Of a stretch of DNA of 64,000 bases, positions 16,925 to 26,412 are shown piece after piece. The position numbers and the translations under genes are program-made. The stretch comes from Paenibacillus lupini (GTDB lineage: Bacteria; Bacillota; Bacilli; Paenibacillales; Paenibacillaceae), in contig NZ_JAASRW010000013.1 in the NCBI RefSeq assembly GCF_011761355.1, forward strand, positions 1 to 64,000, in the 5' to 3' direction. Within the stretch, counting starts at the first letter, position 1; the number at the start of each line of letters is the position of its first letter. The notes under the pieces are model-generated. The model had not been told where the DNA came from. It was given only the letters and a program-made list of their open reading frames with translations, and ran no database searches.

Positions 16925-17695
16925 CTATCCCTCCTGATTCCGTTCATAAATAATGCGTAATCCTTCTAACGTCAGAAGTGGATCAACTTCTTCTATCGTT
17001 TCCGATTCCGAACTAATTAACTCTGCGAGTCCTCCTGTTGCGACAACACGCGGTGTTACTTGAAATTCTTTTCGAATCCGATTGACGATACCATCTACTT
17101 GTCCAGCGTATCCGTAGATAATACCTGCCTGCATCGAAGTAACCGGGTTGCGGCCAATGACACTCTTCGGCTTCACCAGCTCAATACGCGGCAGCTTAGC
17201 TGCACGCTGGTACAGCGCCTCTGTCGAAATGCCGATGCCTGGCACTATAGCTCCACCCAGATAGCTGCCGGAAGCATCAATATAATCAAAGGTCGTCGCA
17301 GTGCCAAAATCAACAACGATAAGTGGTGCGCCATATTTCACAATACCTGCTACCGAGTTCACGATTCGGTCTGCACCAACTTCACGCGGATTTTCATAAC
17401 GGATATTAAGACCTGTCTTAATACCAGGACCAACGACTAGTGGTGTCTTGCGCAAATATTTCATACACAGCTGCTCAAGCGCACGCATCAGCGGCGGAAC
17501 AACCGAGGAAATAATAACGCCTTCGATCTGCTCCATCCGAATACCCGCATAATGGAACAGATTGTGCATGTTCATGCCATACTCATCCACGGTTGCCGAA
17601 CGGTTCGTGCTAAGCCGCCAATGATGAAGCAGTTCCTTGCCCTTATAGACGCCCAGAACGATGTTCGTATTGCCGACGTCGATAACTAAGATCAC
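16925..17695 (-). CDS. coaX: Type III pantothenate kinase
   Basis: 256 aa. ASKHA-fold kinase with DVGNTNIVLG at the N-terminus (phosphate 1), VVDFGTATTFD (phosphate 2), GGAIVPGIGIS and VVATGGLA. It catalyses the first step of CoA synthesis, phosphorylating pantothenate. It starts with GTG overlapping the nadC stop by four bases (GTGA), so it is translationally coupled to NAD synthesis genes. The hslO start follows four bases after its stop. Confidence 0.95.
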   Translation of the reverse strand: MILVIDVGNTNIVLGVYKGKELLHHWRLSTNRSATVDEYGMNMHNLFHYAGIRMEQIEGVIISSVVPPLMRALEQLCMKYLRKTPLVVGPGIKTGLNIRYENPREVGADRIVNSVAGIVKYGAPLIVVDFGTATTFDYIDASGSYLGGAIVPGIGISTEALYQRAAKLPRIELVKPKSVIGRNPVTSMQAGIIYGYAGQVDGIVNRIRKEFQVTPRVVATGGLAELISSESETIEEVDPLLTLEGLRIIYERNQEG

Positions 17696-18576
17696 GTAGG
17701 AGCGCCCCCTTTTTTCGCATTCAAATCAAGACTTATATCAAGCGCGTTAAACGAGTAAGTTAATCCCCCAACAGAGATAACGTCTACTCCGCAGGCCGCA
17801 ATCGTACGAACGGTATCCAGCCTTACATTACCCGATGCTTCAACGATAACATGCGGAGAATGGGCTTTAATACGACTCACAGCTTCCGTCATCAACGCAG
17901 GTGCCATATTATCGAGCATAATAATATCCGCGCCACATGCGAGTGCTTCTTCAATCTGATCAAAGGATTCTGTTTCTACCTCAATCTTCATTGTATGAGG
18001 AATTGCAGCACGTGATGCTTCGACAGCCTGGCGAATGCCGCCTGCACCTTTAATATGATTATCTTTGATCATTACGGCGTCATATAAACCAAAGCGATGA
18101 TTGGCTCCTCCGCCAACACGGACCGCATACTTCTCCAGCATCCGGTGACCTGGCGTTGTTTTGCGTGTATCGACAAGCCGTACCGGCAAGCCCTCAAGTG
18201 CTGTAACAAAAGCATTGGTCTTCGTCGCAATACCCGACAGCCGCTGCATCAAATTAAGAGCAAGACGTTCACCAGTCAGTAAACTATGTGTGCTCCCCTC
18301 AACAATTGCAATAACAGTGCCTTTCTCTACATACTCGCCGTCGCTGACTTTCGCTTCGAATTGAAGCGATGCATCAACTACTTCAAATACGAGACGGGCA
18401 ACTGGAAGGCCGGCAATAATGCCGCTCTCCTTCACATGGATAACGGCAGTTGACTGCGAACCCATCGGAATTGTCGTCGCTGTTGTAATATCGCCGCTGC
18501 CGATATCTTCAGCCAGCCAGCTGCGGATCAGCTCGCGCAGGGCGTGATTATAGGTGCCGAACGTTGTATCAAACAT
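17692..18576 (-). CDS. nadC: Nicotinate-nucleotide pyrophosphorylase (quinolinate phosphoribosyltransferase)
   Basis: 294 aa, usual family length. It makes nicotinate mononucleotide from quinolinate and PRPP. Motifs are SGIIAGLPVARLVF, NLMQRLSGIAT, LVDTRKTTPGHR with the substrate-binding Arg/Lys/His, VEVETESFDQ and DIIMLDNMAP. It overlaps nadB by eight bases and coaX by four, part of a nadA-nadB-nadC-coaX-hslO transcription unit. Confidence 0.97.
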   Translation of the reverse strand: MFDTTFGTYNHALRELIRSWLAEDIGSGDITTATTIPMGSQSTAVIHVKESGIIAGLPVARLVFEVVDASLQFEAKVSDGEYVEKGTVIAIVEGSTHSLLTGERLALNLMQRLSGIATKTNAFVTALEGLPVRLVDTRKTTPGHRMLEKYAVRVGGGANHRFGLYDAVMIKDNHIKGAGGIRQAVEASRAAIPHTMKIEVETESFDQIEEALACGADIIMLDNMAPALMTEAVSRIKAHSPHVIVEASGNVRLDTVRTIAACGVDVISVGGLTYSFNALDISLDLNAKKGGAPT

Positions 18577-20185
18577 GAATAATTCGCTCCTCTGTCATTC
18601 CTTGCAGCCGGTGCAGAATGGTATGCTTGCGCCATACTGCGTCGTTCTTCTCCGGGAAATCCTCCCGGCTATGCGCACCCCGGCTTTCTTCCCGCTGCAG
18701 TGCTGATTCAGTTGTTAGAATCGCACAGGTCAGCAGGTTAGCAAATTCGTATTCCTCCCGCTTCGTCAGAACCGATTGGAAGAATGGCAGCTGCCGCTTC
18801 AGCTCTTCAAGACCTCTCTCAAGACCTTGAGCGTTACGGCGAAGACCTGCGTAACGAACCATAACCTTCTGCAGCTTGAGCCGCTTCTCAACAACCGCCT
18901 GCATTGGCGCACTGCTGCGCGGCTGCTCCACTTCGATTTCCGGTTTTGTTTCAAGCTCCGAAAGCTTCATAATGCTATCAACAATACGTTTGCCAAATAC
19001 AATTGCTTCAGATAATGAATTGCTCGCAAGACGGTTCGCTCCATGAACACCGGTAGACGATACTTCCCCGCATGCAAATAATCTTCTTATATTGGTTTCC
19101 CCGTTTAAATCGGTTTTGACTCCACCCATCATATAATGGGCAGCAGGTGCAACCGGAATCCAGTCCGTCGTCAGGTCCAGCCCATACTGCAGACAGAATT
19201 CATAGATATTCGGGAAACGATGCTTCACCATATCGGCCGATTCATGAGTCACATCTAGATAAACGAACGTCGACTTTGTCTCTTCCATCTCACTGACAAT
19301 TGCGCGAGCGACAACATCACGAGGTGCAAGCTCAAGCTGAGGATGATAGCGATCCATGAAACGCTCGCCCCGGATATTACGCAGAATCGCACCTTCGCCC
19401 CGAACTGCCTCGGAGATGAGGAAGCGTGGTGCACCAGGATAACAAAGAGAAGTCGGATGGAATTGAACAAATTCCATATCTTGAATGAGAGCACCTGCAC
19501 GGTAAGCCATAGCAACACCGTCGCCAGTTGCTACATCCGGATTAGTCGTATAACGATACAACTGGCCTGTTCCACCGGAGCATAAGATCGTCGCTTTACC
19601 CCGCACATATAGACGCTGCCCGTCAGGCTTCTGAACGATCGCCCCACAGCATTCGCCATCCTGTGTCACAAGGTCGATGACAAAATGATCATCCCACACG
19701 TCAATGCCTGGATCGGCTGTTGCTTTCTCCGACAAAGCGCGTACGATCTCAAAACCTGTTGCATCTCCGTTCGCGTGAAGAATACGACGCTGACTATGCG
19801 CCCCTTCCTTGGTAAGCGCAAATACACCGTTCTCAAGGTCAAACTGTGTGCCCATGCTGATGAGATTGCTGACGCCTTCGGGACCCTCATGGACAAGGAC
19901 ATTAACTGCATCTTCCGAGCAAAGACCTACGCCTGCAATAAGCGTATCCTCGCGATGATAGGCTGGTGAATCGTCATCCGAAATAACCGCAGCGATACCC
20001 CCTTGAGCGTAACGCGTATTGCTGTCGAGCAAAGATTTTTTCGTAATCATTAAGACAGAATGGTTCTTCTCACTTGCCAATAATGCGGTAAAAAGACCGG
20101 CAATGCCGGCCCCGATTACAAGTACGTCTTTCTCTATAACGGGCAAGTCCTCTAACGACAGGTCAACGAGGTATCTTGGTATCAT
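18569..20185 (-). CDS. nadB: L-aspartate oxidase
   Basis: 538 aa from ATG 20185, preceded by GGAGGCG ten bases upstream; the frame stays open to 20281 but lacks a better site. FAD-binding GxGxxG in VLVIGAGIAGLFTALLAS, then NTRYAQGGIAAV, FVQFHPTSL, and STGVHGANRLASNSLSEAIV of the fumarate reductase/succinate dehydrogenase flavoprotein family. It oxidises aspartate to iminoaspartate, the substrate passed to NadA. Gene order nadA-nadB-nadC differs from B. subtilis nadB-nadC-nadA. Confidence 0.96.
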   Translation of the reverse strand: MIPRYLVDLSLEDLPVIEKDVLVIGAGIAGLFTALLASEKNHSVLMITKKSLLDSNTRYAQGGIAAVISDDDSPAYHREDTLIAGVGLCSEDAVNVLVHEGPEGVSNLISMGTQFDLENGVFALTKEGAHSQRRILHANGDATGFEIVRALSEKATADPGIDVWDDHFVIDLVTQDGECCGAIVQKPDGQRLYVRGKATILCSGGTGQLYRYTTNPDVATGDGVAMAYRAGALIQDMEFVQFHPTSLCYPGAPRFLISEAVRGEGAILRNIRGERFMDRYHPQLELAPRDVVARAIVSEMEETKSTFVYLDVTHESADMVKHRFPNIYEFCLQYGLDLTTDWIPVAPAAHYMMGGVKTDLNGETNIRRLFACGEVSSTGVHGANRLASNSLSEAIVFGKRIVDSIMKLSELETKPEIEVEQPRSSAPMQAVVEKRLKLQKVMVRYAGLRRNAQGLERGLEELKRQLPFFQSVLTKREEYEFANLLTCAILTTESALQREESRGAHSREDFPEKNDAVWRKHTILHRLQGMTEERIIHV

Positions 20186-20228
20186 ATTATTATTGCGCCT
20201 CCAAGCATAGGAGTAGCGCATGCTCCTC

Positions 20229-21167
20229 CTATTTAACGAGTAACATGCGCTCCAGGGACTTACGGGCTTGTTCCGCAACATGTTCTGGAACGTAGATTTG
20301 AGGCTGCATGGTTTCGAGACATTTCACCAGCTTCTTCAAGTTGTTCACCTTCATGTTTGGACAAACCAAATATTTGGATGCAAAATGGAATGTTTTGTTC
20401 GGGCTGTCCAGACGAAGCTGGTAACCAGTACCGTCTTCTGTACCAACGATAAACTCCTGACAATCCGATTCCTTGCAATATTTAAGAATAGCTGTCGTGC
20501 TGCCGACAAAATCGCCAAGCTCTACAACCTCAGGACGGCATTCCGGATGCACAACGAATTGCGCGTTCGGGTATTTCGCCTTCATTTCCTCAACGTCTTT
20601 TACCGTCAGCATATCATGCGTGTTGCAGTAGCCTTCCCAGATGATCATCTTTTTGTCGGTATTCTGCTGCACATAGTGGCCCAGATTTTTGTCTGGTACC
20701 CAGATCACTTCATCACCTTCTACCGAGTTCACCACTTTAACGGCATTTGCCGATGTACAGCAAATATCCGTCTCTGCTTTAATGTCTGCGGAAGAATTGA
20801 TATAAGTGACAACGGTTGCGTTAGGATGCTGTGCTTTCAGCTTGCGCAGTCCTTCCACGTTAACCATGTCTGCCATCGGGCATCCTGCACGTTCATCAGG
20901 AATAATAACCGTTTTGTTAGGAGCGAGAATTTTCGCGCTTTCTCCCATAAAATGAACTCCGCAAAAGACGATAACATCTGCATCAGTCTCTGCAGCCTTC
21001 TGAGCGAGCAAGAACGAATCCCCGCGGAAATCCGCAACCTCTTGAATTTCATCCCTTTGATAGTAATGAGCCAGAATGATTGCATTTCTTTCTTTCTTCA
21101 ATTGCATGAGCCTTTCACGCAGTTCACGATTCTGTTCCGCCTTGCGTTCCAGCGCCAGCGCTTCCAC
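20229..21167 (-). CDS. nadA: Quinolinate synthase A
   Basis: 312-aa 4Fe-4S enzyme condensing iminoaspartate with dihydroxyacetone phosphate to quinolinate. It has AIILAHYYQRDEIQEVADF, and candidate cluster cysteines in VFCGVHFMGESAKIL, VVHPECRPEV and LVCPNMKVNNLKK. It starts with GTG (GAGAGG upstream). It leads the NAD operon; a TTTGTG/CACAAA inverted repeat at 21232-21251 lies in its upstream region and could be a niacin-responsive operator. Confidence 0.96.
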   Translation of the reverse strand: MEALALERKAEQNRELRERLMQLKKERNAIILAHYYQRDEIQEVADFRGDSFLLAQKAAETDADVIVFCGVHFMGESAKILAPNKTVIIPDERAGCPMADMVNVEGLRKLKAQHPNATVVTYINSSADIKAETDICCTSANAVKVVNSVEGDEVIWVPDKNLGHYVQQNTDKKMIIWEGYCNTHDMLTVKDVEEMKAKYPNAQFVVHPECRPEVVELGDFVGSTTAILKYCKESDCQEFIVGTEDGTGYQLRLDSPNKTFHFASKYLVCPNMKVNNLKKLVKCLETMQPQIYVPEHVAEQARKSLERMLLVK

Positions 21168-21231
21168 AGTTGATCCTCTCCTCTTATGAGGGATGGGTGG
21201 TGAGTCCCATTCCGATTAATGGCTGACCGAC

Positions 21232-21251
21232 TTTGTGAATTGATGCACAAA
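21232..21251. promoter_or_regulatory. Possible operator upstream of nadA
   Basis: TTTGTG-N8-CACAAA lies downstream of TTGACT (minus strand), 65-85 bases before the nadA start. NAD-synthesis genes in Firmicutes are commonly repressed by niacin-binding NiaR; this is the best palindrome in the region, but I cannot confirm the motif. Confidence 0.4.
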
Positions 21252-21337
21252 CTCAGTCAAGTCAATGGCTTAAATGTGATTGATTTGTTAAGGTTTAATT
21301 TACTCCACGTGCAGGATACTGTCAATGCATTAAATAA

Positions 21338-21390
21338 GAAAAAACCCTCTTTACCGCCTGCGAATTTCGCATGATGACGGAGAAGAGGGC
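21338..21390 (-). terminator. Terminator after nucleoside ABC transporter operon
   Basis: CCCTCTT (21345-21351) pairs with AAGAGGG (21383-21389), with an inner CCG/CGG stem; minus strand continues TTTTTTCTTATT. Confidence 0.8.
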
Positions 21391-21413
21391 TAAGTGTAAA
21401 AACACGAGCTTCC

Positions 21414-22376
21414 TTACCTTTTCGCTGGATCGTATGGTTCACCAAGCGCACTAGGTGCTGACGAACGTCCCACTGCTCCTGCCAAAACAATAAGGGTCAG
21501 TAAATACGGCAGCATATAGAAGAACTCATTCGGAATATGATGCGACCACTCGAACAACTGTGCCCAGTTCCGAAGTGCCTGCGCCATCCCGAAGAATATC
21601 GCCGCACCAGCAACGCCAAGCGGATTCCATTTCCCGAAAATAACAGCCGCTATCGCAATAAAGCCTTGTCCGGAAATCGTGTTATGAGCAAAGTTGCTTG
21701 TTGTTGTGAGCGCGATTGTTGCGCCGCCAAGACCAGCTAAAGCGCCGCTCAGCATAACGCCGATATAACGGTATTTGGTTACGCTGATGCCGACAGTGTC
21801 CGCCGAGCTTGGATGCTCGCCTACAGCACGCAGACGAAGACCGAAGGTCGTACGGTACAGCACAAAGTAGCTGAGAATAACAACGCCAATCACAATATAA
21901 GTTGTTGGATAAGCGGTGAAGATCCCTTTACCCAGTAATGGAATATCGGAGAGGCCTGGTATAGCAACCGGATTAAACACGTACTCCAGTGTTGGAGTCT
22001 GTCCAGAGCCTTCGTACAAGTTCTTGGTCAGATAAATGGCGAGACCCGCTGCCAAGATATTAATAACGACCCCAACAATGGTCTGGTCTGCACGGAACGT
22101 AATCGTTGCTACGGCATGCAGCAATGAAACTATTACACCAAAGACAAGACCGGCTACGAGCCCCATCCAAGGAGCGCCATGCTTCATACCGCCTTGAATG
22201 GCTTGGTCAGAGATAACGGCTGCAGCAAAAGCGCCTGATATCATAAGACCTTCAAGGCCGATGTTAATGACACCTGATCGCTCTGAGAAGAGTCCACCAA
22301 GGCCTGTGAAGATAAGCGCTGTAGAGAAGACTAGCGTAATGCTTATTAATTGACCAATTGTATCTAATGCGTTCAT
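21414..22376 (-). CDS. nupQ: Nucleoside ABC transporter permease (NupQ-like)
   Basis: 320-aa polytopic permease of the BMP-linked, branched-chain-like family. Diagnostic stretches are GLGGLFSERSGVINIGLEG near the N-terminus and VGEHPSSADTVGISV before the coupling helix region, followed by SGALAGLGGATIAL. It pairs with the 364-aa permease upstream (ATGA overlap) to form the transmembrane channel. Last gene of the four-gene importer operon. Confidence 0.9.
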   Translation of the reverse strand: MNALDTIGQLISITLVFSTALIFTGLGGLFSERSGVINIGLEGLMISGAFAAAVISDQAIQGGMKHGAPWMGLVAGLVFGVIVSLLHAVATITFRADQTIVGVVINILAAGLAIYLTKNLYEGSGQTPTLEYVFNPVAIPGLSDIPLLGKGIFTAYPTTYIVIGVVILSYFVLYRTTFGLRLRAVGEHPSSADTVGISVTKYRYIGVMLSGALAGLGGATIALTTTSNFAHNTISGQGFIAIAAVIFGKWNPLGVAGAAIFFGMAQALRNWAQLFEWSHHIPNEFFYMLPYLLTLIVLAGAVGRSSAPSALGEPYDPAKR

Positions 22377-23467
22377 CGTGCACCGCCTCCTTCCGATTTG
22401 CCCTTATTCGAACGGCGAATCATAAATGGTTTGAGGAAGAATTTCACCAAACCATGCGAAGCAACGAAGAAGATAATCGAACCAATAACGATACGAACAA
22501 TCTCAGGCGGTACATTTGCACCAAAGCTCATACCCGCCGAACCATAGCTTAAGCCGCCGAACAGCACGGCACCAAGGAATACGCCAATCGGTGTATTGCC
22601 ACCAAGAAGAGCTACAGCAATACCGTCAAACCCATACCCCCATGATGCAGCCATTACCGTCTGGTAGCCGAACACACCTAGAATCTCGAAGACGCCTCCA
22701 AGACCTGCGAACACGCCGCTGATAAACATCGAAGATATGATTGTACGGTTAACGTTCATTCCGGCATATAGCGCAGCATTTGGGTTGAGACCAACTGCAC
22801 GAAGCTCATAACCTTTTTTCGTACGCCACAAGATCACATAAAAGACGATTAAGCCAATAATCGCAAATAATGTTCCCCAATGCATACGGGCATTACCCAT
22901 ACTTTCGGACAGCCATTTGATCGATACAAGTGCCGACTCATGAATCGGCTTCGATTTCTGCTGACCTTCCATAACGAGATATGTACCCACGATATAGTTG
23001 GAGAGGAAAAGCGCAATCCAGTTCAGCATAATCGAGGAGATAACCTCGTTTACACCACGTGCAGCTTTTAAATATCCGGAGAGCGCCGCCCACAAGCCGC
23101 CAAACAGACCGCCAACGATAATCGCAAGAGGTGCATGGAGATACCATGGCAAATCAAGCGTAACCCCTACGATCGTTGCTCCTGTCATCCCCATCATAAA
23201 CTGGCCTTCTGCGCCGATATTGAAGAGGCCTGTGCGGAAAGCAAATGCTACTGCAATCCCTGTGAAAATAAGTGGTGTGATGGCACGAATCGCTTCACCG
23301 ATGTCGTAAGGGCTGCCAAACAGCTTCTTCACGAGAGAGGAGTAAGCAAGAATCGGATCATACCCGCCGGCGAGCATCGCAAGCCCGCCGCAAATGAGAC
23401 CTAGAATGATTGCGACAAGCGGCACCAGAAAGGATGACTTATCGAATATTTTTCTCATCGTATTCAT
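22373..23467 (-). CDS. nupP: Nucleoside ABC transporter permease (NupP-like)
   Basis: 364-aa polytopic membrane protein. GLFNIGAEGQFMMG and GLWAALSGYLKAARGVNEVIS are conserved in BMP-type permeases, as are VGLNPNAALYAGMNV and SGVFAGLGGVFEILGVFGY. It spans the cytoplasmic membrane with the NupQ-like partner. It starts six bases after the ATPase gene stop and overlaps nupQ by four bases. Confidence 0.9.
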   Translation of the reverse strand: MNTMRKIFDKSSFLVPLVAIILGLICGGLAMLAGGYDPILAYSSLVKKLFGSPYDIGEAIRAITPLIFTGIAVAFAFRTGLFNIGAEGQFMMGMTGATIVGVTLDLPWYLHAPLAIIVGGLFGGLWAALSGYLKAARGVNEVISSIMLNWIALFLSNYIVGTYLVMEGQQKSKPIHESALVSIKWLSESMGNARMHWGTLFAIIGLIVFYVILWRTKKGYELRAVGLNPNAALYAGMNVNRTIISSMFISGVFAGLGGVFEILGVFGYQTVMAASWGYGFDGIAVALLGGNTPIGVFLGAVLFGGLSYGSAGMSFGANVPPEIVRIVIGSIIFFVASHGLVKFFLKPFMIRRSNKGKSEGGGAR

Positions 23468-23473
23468 ATCGTA

Positions 23474-25018
23474 CTATCCCCTCCCTTCTGCTGTAGCAGC
23501 TGCTGCTGCATCACCAGCCATCATCAGGCCAAGCTGTTGATCGTCACGATGATCAGCATCCACTTCACCCATCAAGCGTCCTTCGTACATAACGGCAATT
23601 CGATCGGACAAGGAATACAGTTCATCCAGCTCAAAGGAAATAAGCAGAATAGCTTTTCCTTGGTTACGTGCTTCAATGAGCCGTTTATGTACGTACTCAA
23701 TTGCACCAATATCAAGCCCCCGGGTAGGTTGTACAGCAATTAAGAGATCTGGATTTTTCCACAACTCCCGGGCAATGATTGCCTTCTGCTGGTTACCGCC
23801 GGACAACGACCGAGCTTTCGCATGAATACCTGAACCACGAACATCAAACTCATTAACAAGTTTATCTGCCAGTACATCCATCGCTTTGAAATCGATAAAG
23901 CCGTTCTTGCCGAATTGCGGATCAAAGTAACTGCCCAGAATCATATTCTCACTTAGCGTAAAATCAAGCACCAGACCATGCTTATGACGGTCCTCTGGAA
24001 TATGGCTTACACCGGAGAGTGATATTTGGCGCGGCGAGCGATTCGTAATATCCCGGCCGTTCATCTTAACGCTCCCGCCTGACAAGCCTCTCATTCCAGT
24101 AATCGCATAAACCAGTTCACTTTGACCGTTCCCGTCTACACCTGCAATACCGAGAATCTCGCCAGCTCGTACATCAAGGCTGATACCATCCAGCACCTGT
24201 TTCCCTTGATCACCTTTCATACGAAGCGAATCAACGGACAGCACAACATCGCCAGGCTCCTGTTTCGATTTCTCGACTTCGAAGGTGACGTCTCTGCCGA
24301 CCATCAATTCAGCCAAATGCCGTTCATTTGTTTCTGAGGTTGGAAGGGTACGAATAACCTTACCTCTTCGGATAACCGTTACGGTATCCGCAAGCGCCAT
24401 AACCTCTTTCAACTTATGGGTAATGAGAATGATTGATTTGCCTTCAGCCGACAGATTGCGCAAAATTTGAATAAGCTCTTCAATTTCCTGTACCGTCAGA
24501 ACCGCTGTAGGCTCGTCGAAGATCAGAATATCCGCACCGCGGTACAAGGTTTTTAGAATCTCGACCCGTTGCTGCATGCCCACTGTAATATCTTTAATCC
24601 GCACCTGCGGCTCTACTTTCAATCCATAACGTTCGGAGAGCTCCCGAACTTTTACATTTGCTTTTTTATATTTTAAAAATCCAAACTTAGACGGTTCATT
24701 GCCAAGCACGATATTTTCCGCTACCGTAAACGGCTGCACAAGCTTGAAATGCTGATGGACCATGCCGATCCCAAGTTCAATTGCCTTACCTGCTCCGTCA
24801 ATAACGGTTTTGTTGCCATTGACCCAAATCTCGCCTTCTTCCGGCTGATACAAGCCAAACAGAATATTCATCAGCGTCGATTTGCCCGCGCCGTTCTCGC
24901 CAAGCAGAGCATGAATCTCGCCCTTTTTTAGTTCAAAATTGATGTTGTCATTGGCCACTAATCCTGGAAAACGCTTCGTAATCCCTTTTAGTTCAACAGC
25001 CGTTGTGCTCCGGTCCAT
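23474..25018 (-). CDS. nupO: Nucleoside ABC transporter, double ATP-binding protein (NupO-like)
   Basis: 514 aa from ATG 25018, eleven bases after GGGGGG. Two ABC domains in one chain: the first with Walker A GENGAGKST, TVGMQQRVEILK in place of a classical signature, and Walker B ILIFDEPTAVL; the second with degenerate Walker A GVDGNGQSE and classical LSGGNQQK. This asymmetry is typical of sugar/nucleoside (MglA-type) importers, where only one site hydrolyses ATP efficiently. A stem-loop between the binding-protein gene and this gene probably lowers its expression. Confidence 0.92.
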   Translation of the reverse strand: MDRSTTAVELKGITKRFPGLVANDNINFELKKGEIHALLGENGAGKSTLMNILFGLYQPEEGEIWVNGNKTVIDGAGKAIELGIGMVHQHFKLVQPFTVAENIVLGNEPSKFGFLKYKKANVKVRELSERYGLKVEPQVRIKDITVGMQQRVEILKTLYRGADILIFDEPTAVLTVQEIEELIQILRNLSAEGKSIILITHKLKEVMALADTVTVIRRGKVIRTLPTSETNERHLAELMVGRDVTFEVEKSKQEPGDVVLSVDSLRMKGDQGKQVLDGISLDVRAGEILGIAGVDGNGQSELVYAITGMRGLSGGSVKMNGRDITNRSPRQISLSGVSHIPEDRHKHGLVLDFTLSENMILGSYFDPQFGKNGFIDFKAMDVLADKLVNEFDVRGSGIHAKARSLSGGNQQKAIIARELWKNPDLLIAVQPTRGLDIGAIEYVHKRLIEARNQGKAILLISFELDELYSLSDRIAVMYEGRLMGEVDADHRDDQQLGLMMAGDAAAAATAEGRG

Positions 25019-25054
25019 ACCTTCATCATCCCCCCGGTTTTCTACCTCTATGGC

Positions 25055-25089
25055 AAAAAAGGACAAGACCGGCTGGTGCCGGCCTTGCC
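25055..25089 (-). terminator. Intercistronic terminator between binding protein and ATPase genes
   Basis: CAAGACCGGC (25064-25073) pairs with GCCGGCCTTG (25078-25087) around TGGT; minus strand continues TCCTTTTTTG. As no promoter is evident between it and nupO, it likely works as a partial terminator giving excess binding protein over transporter. Confidence 0.7.
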
Positions 25090-25107
25090 TTGAGACAGCG
25101 ACTTCAA

Positions 25108-25131
25108 ATAATTTTCATCTGAAAATTATTC
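25108..25131. repeat. AT-rich perfect palindrome at the 3' end of the binding-protein gene
   Basis: AATAATTTTC ATCT GAAAATTATT: 10-bp perfect arms overlapping the stop codon of the BMP gene. The half-sites resemble CodY half-boxes (AATTTTC/GAAAATT) but the spacer is four rather than one base, so a canonical CodY box is not present. It may be an mRNA 3'-end stabiliser. Confidence 0.45.
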
Positions 25132-26199
25132 AGTAGGCACTTTAATCTCGCCGCTGATGATTTTTTGTTTGTACTCTTCAACTTTTGCAAGTACATCAGC
25201 TGGTACGTTTTTCGTCGAAGTATCTGGCAAGCCTACGCCGTTGTCTTTCAGACCAAGCGTAACGACTTGACCGCCTTTCCAATTACCGTCGATCAGATCT
25301 TTCGATACTTTATAAACTGCAGCTTCTACACCTTTCATCATCGAAGTCAGTGTGATTTCGTCACCGAATTCAAGCGATTGGTCTTTATCTACGCCGATTA
25401 CCCATACGTCTTTACCAGCATCTTTACGAGTCTTCGCTTCATTGAACACACCGTTACCGGATGCGCCCGATGCATGGAAGATGATGTCGACGCCAGCATC
25501 ATACATCGTTGCAGCCGCTTGTTTACCAAGGTCAGGCTTCGAGAAGTCACCTACATAGTTAATTTTCATGCTTTTCGCAGCTTCAGGGTTAACCGCTTCG
25601 ATCCCCGCTTTGAAGCCTGCTTCGAATTTTTTAATAACTGGAATTTCCATGCCGCCTACAAAACCGATTTTATTCGTTTTTGTCATCAAACCAGCAACTA
25701 CACCAACCAGGAAGGAACCTTCGTTCTCAGCAAACGCAACCGATTCAACGTTTGGCAGTGCTTCCGTTGGTGTTGCATCAATTAGTCCGAATTTGGAATC
25801 TGGGTTTTCCTTAGCTACCTTAGTCATCGCATCCGAGAAGAGGAAACCAATGCCCCAAGTCAGATCATATTTCTCAGATACGAACGCCCTAAGATTAGGC
25901 TCCATGTCTGCATCACTTTTACTTTCAAGGTATTTACTCTCTGCGCCGGTATCAGCTGTTACTTTCTTCAGAGCTTCCCATGCGCTTTGGTTAAAGGATT
26001 TGTCATTTACGCCGCCAACATCTGTTGCCATACCGATCTTCAGCTTGGAAGCCGGTGCTTCAGAAGTGTCCGGGGATGCAGTCTCTGCATTGCCGCCTGT
26101 GTTTGTATTGTTACTGTTCTCGTTCTTGTTACCACATGCGGACAAGACTACTGTCAGCGCCAGGATAATCATAAGCATTAAACTAACTTGTTTTTTCAT
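25126..26199 (-). CDS. nupN: BMP-family nucleoside-binding lipoprotein (NupN-like)
   Basis: 357 aa. Lipoprotein signal peptide with lipobox VLSAC at about residue 21, then an Asn/Thr-rich linker and the BMP fold: KIGMATDVGGVNDKSFNQSAWEAL, GIGFLFSDAM, KIGFVGGMEIPVIKKFEAGF and IFHASGASGNGVF. Members of the family (PnrA, NupN) bind purine nucleosides; the four-gene arrangement with double ATPase and two permeases matches nupNOPQ. Own SigA promoter at 26284-26311; PurBox-like sequences lie further upstream. Confidence 0.9.
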   Translation of the reverse strand: MKKQVSLMLMIILALTVVLSACGNKNENSNNTNTGGNAETASPDTSEAPASKLKIGMATDVGGVNDKSFNQSAWEALKKVTADTGAESKYLESKSDADMEPNLRAFVSEKYDLTWGIGFLFSDAMTKVAKENPDSKFGLIDATPTEALPNVESVAFAENEGSFLVGVVAGLMTKTNKIGFVGGMEIPVIKKFEAGFKAGIEAVNPEAAKSMKINYVGDFSKPDLGKQAAATMYDAGVDIIFHASGASGNGVFNEAKTRKDAGKDVWVIGVDKDQSLEFGDEITLTSMMKGVEAAVYKVSKDLIDGNWKGGQVVTLGLKDNGVGLPDTSTKNVPADVLAKVEEYKQKIISGEIKVPTE

Positions 26200-26283
26200 T
26201 CCTGTTCTCTCCCCTGCCTTTTATTTGTTTAGGGCATCGCACTATCTTTATTATTCTTGATGTCCACCGCCACTATTCTCCTA

Positions 26284-26311
26284 ATTATAATTACAATCTA
26301 ACAGCCGTCAA
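26284..26311 (-). promoter_or_regulatory. SigA promoter of nucleoside importer operon
   Basis: Minus strand TTGACG (26306-26311), 16-base spacer, TATAAT (26284-26289), about 85 bases before the start codon. Confidence 0.65.
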
Positions 26312-26376
26312 TCACATTATGTCAACTAATTTAACACAGAAATTATGTTCACAATTTGTCACCCTTGTTATGTAAC

Positions 26377-26412
26377 ATTTGTGCGAGTTTTGTTCGGAAT
26401 ATTCGCACAAAT
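26377..26412. promoter_or_regulatory. Inverted repeat with PurBox-like core upstream of importer promoter
   Basis: ATTTGTGCGA (26377-26386) and TCGCACAAAT (26403-26412) are perfect 10-bp arms. The spacer read on minus is ATATTCCGAACAAAAC, close to the PurR box (CCGAACWWT). A second CCGAACATTT is at 26453-26467 on plus. Spacing is not the canonical pair distance, so PurR control is a hypothesis. Confidence 0.4.

Noticed and set aside
21301..21320. CACGTG core near 21307 as a second parS
   Set aside because: Only the central six bases match; flanking bases do not fit TGTT or AACA.
25108..25131. Canonical CodY box
   Set aside because: Half-sites fit, but the spacer is four bases instead of one and the site is at the 3' end of a gene rather than at a promoter.
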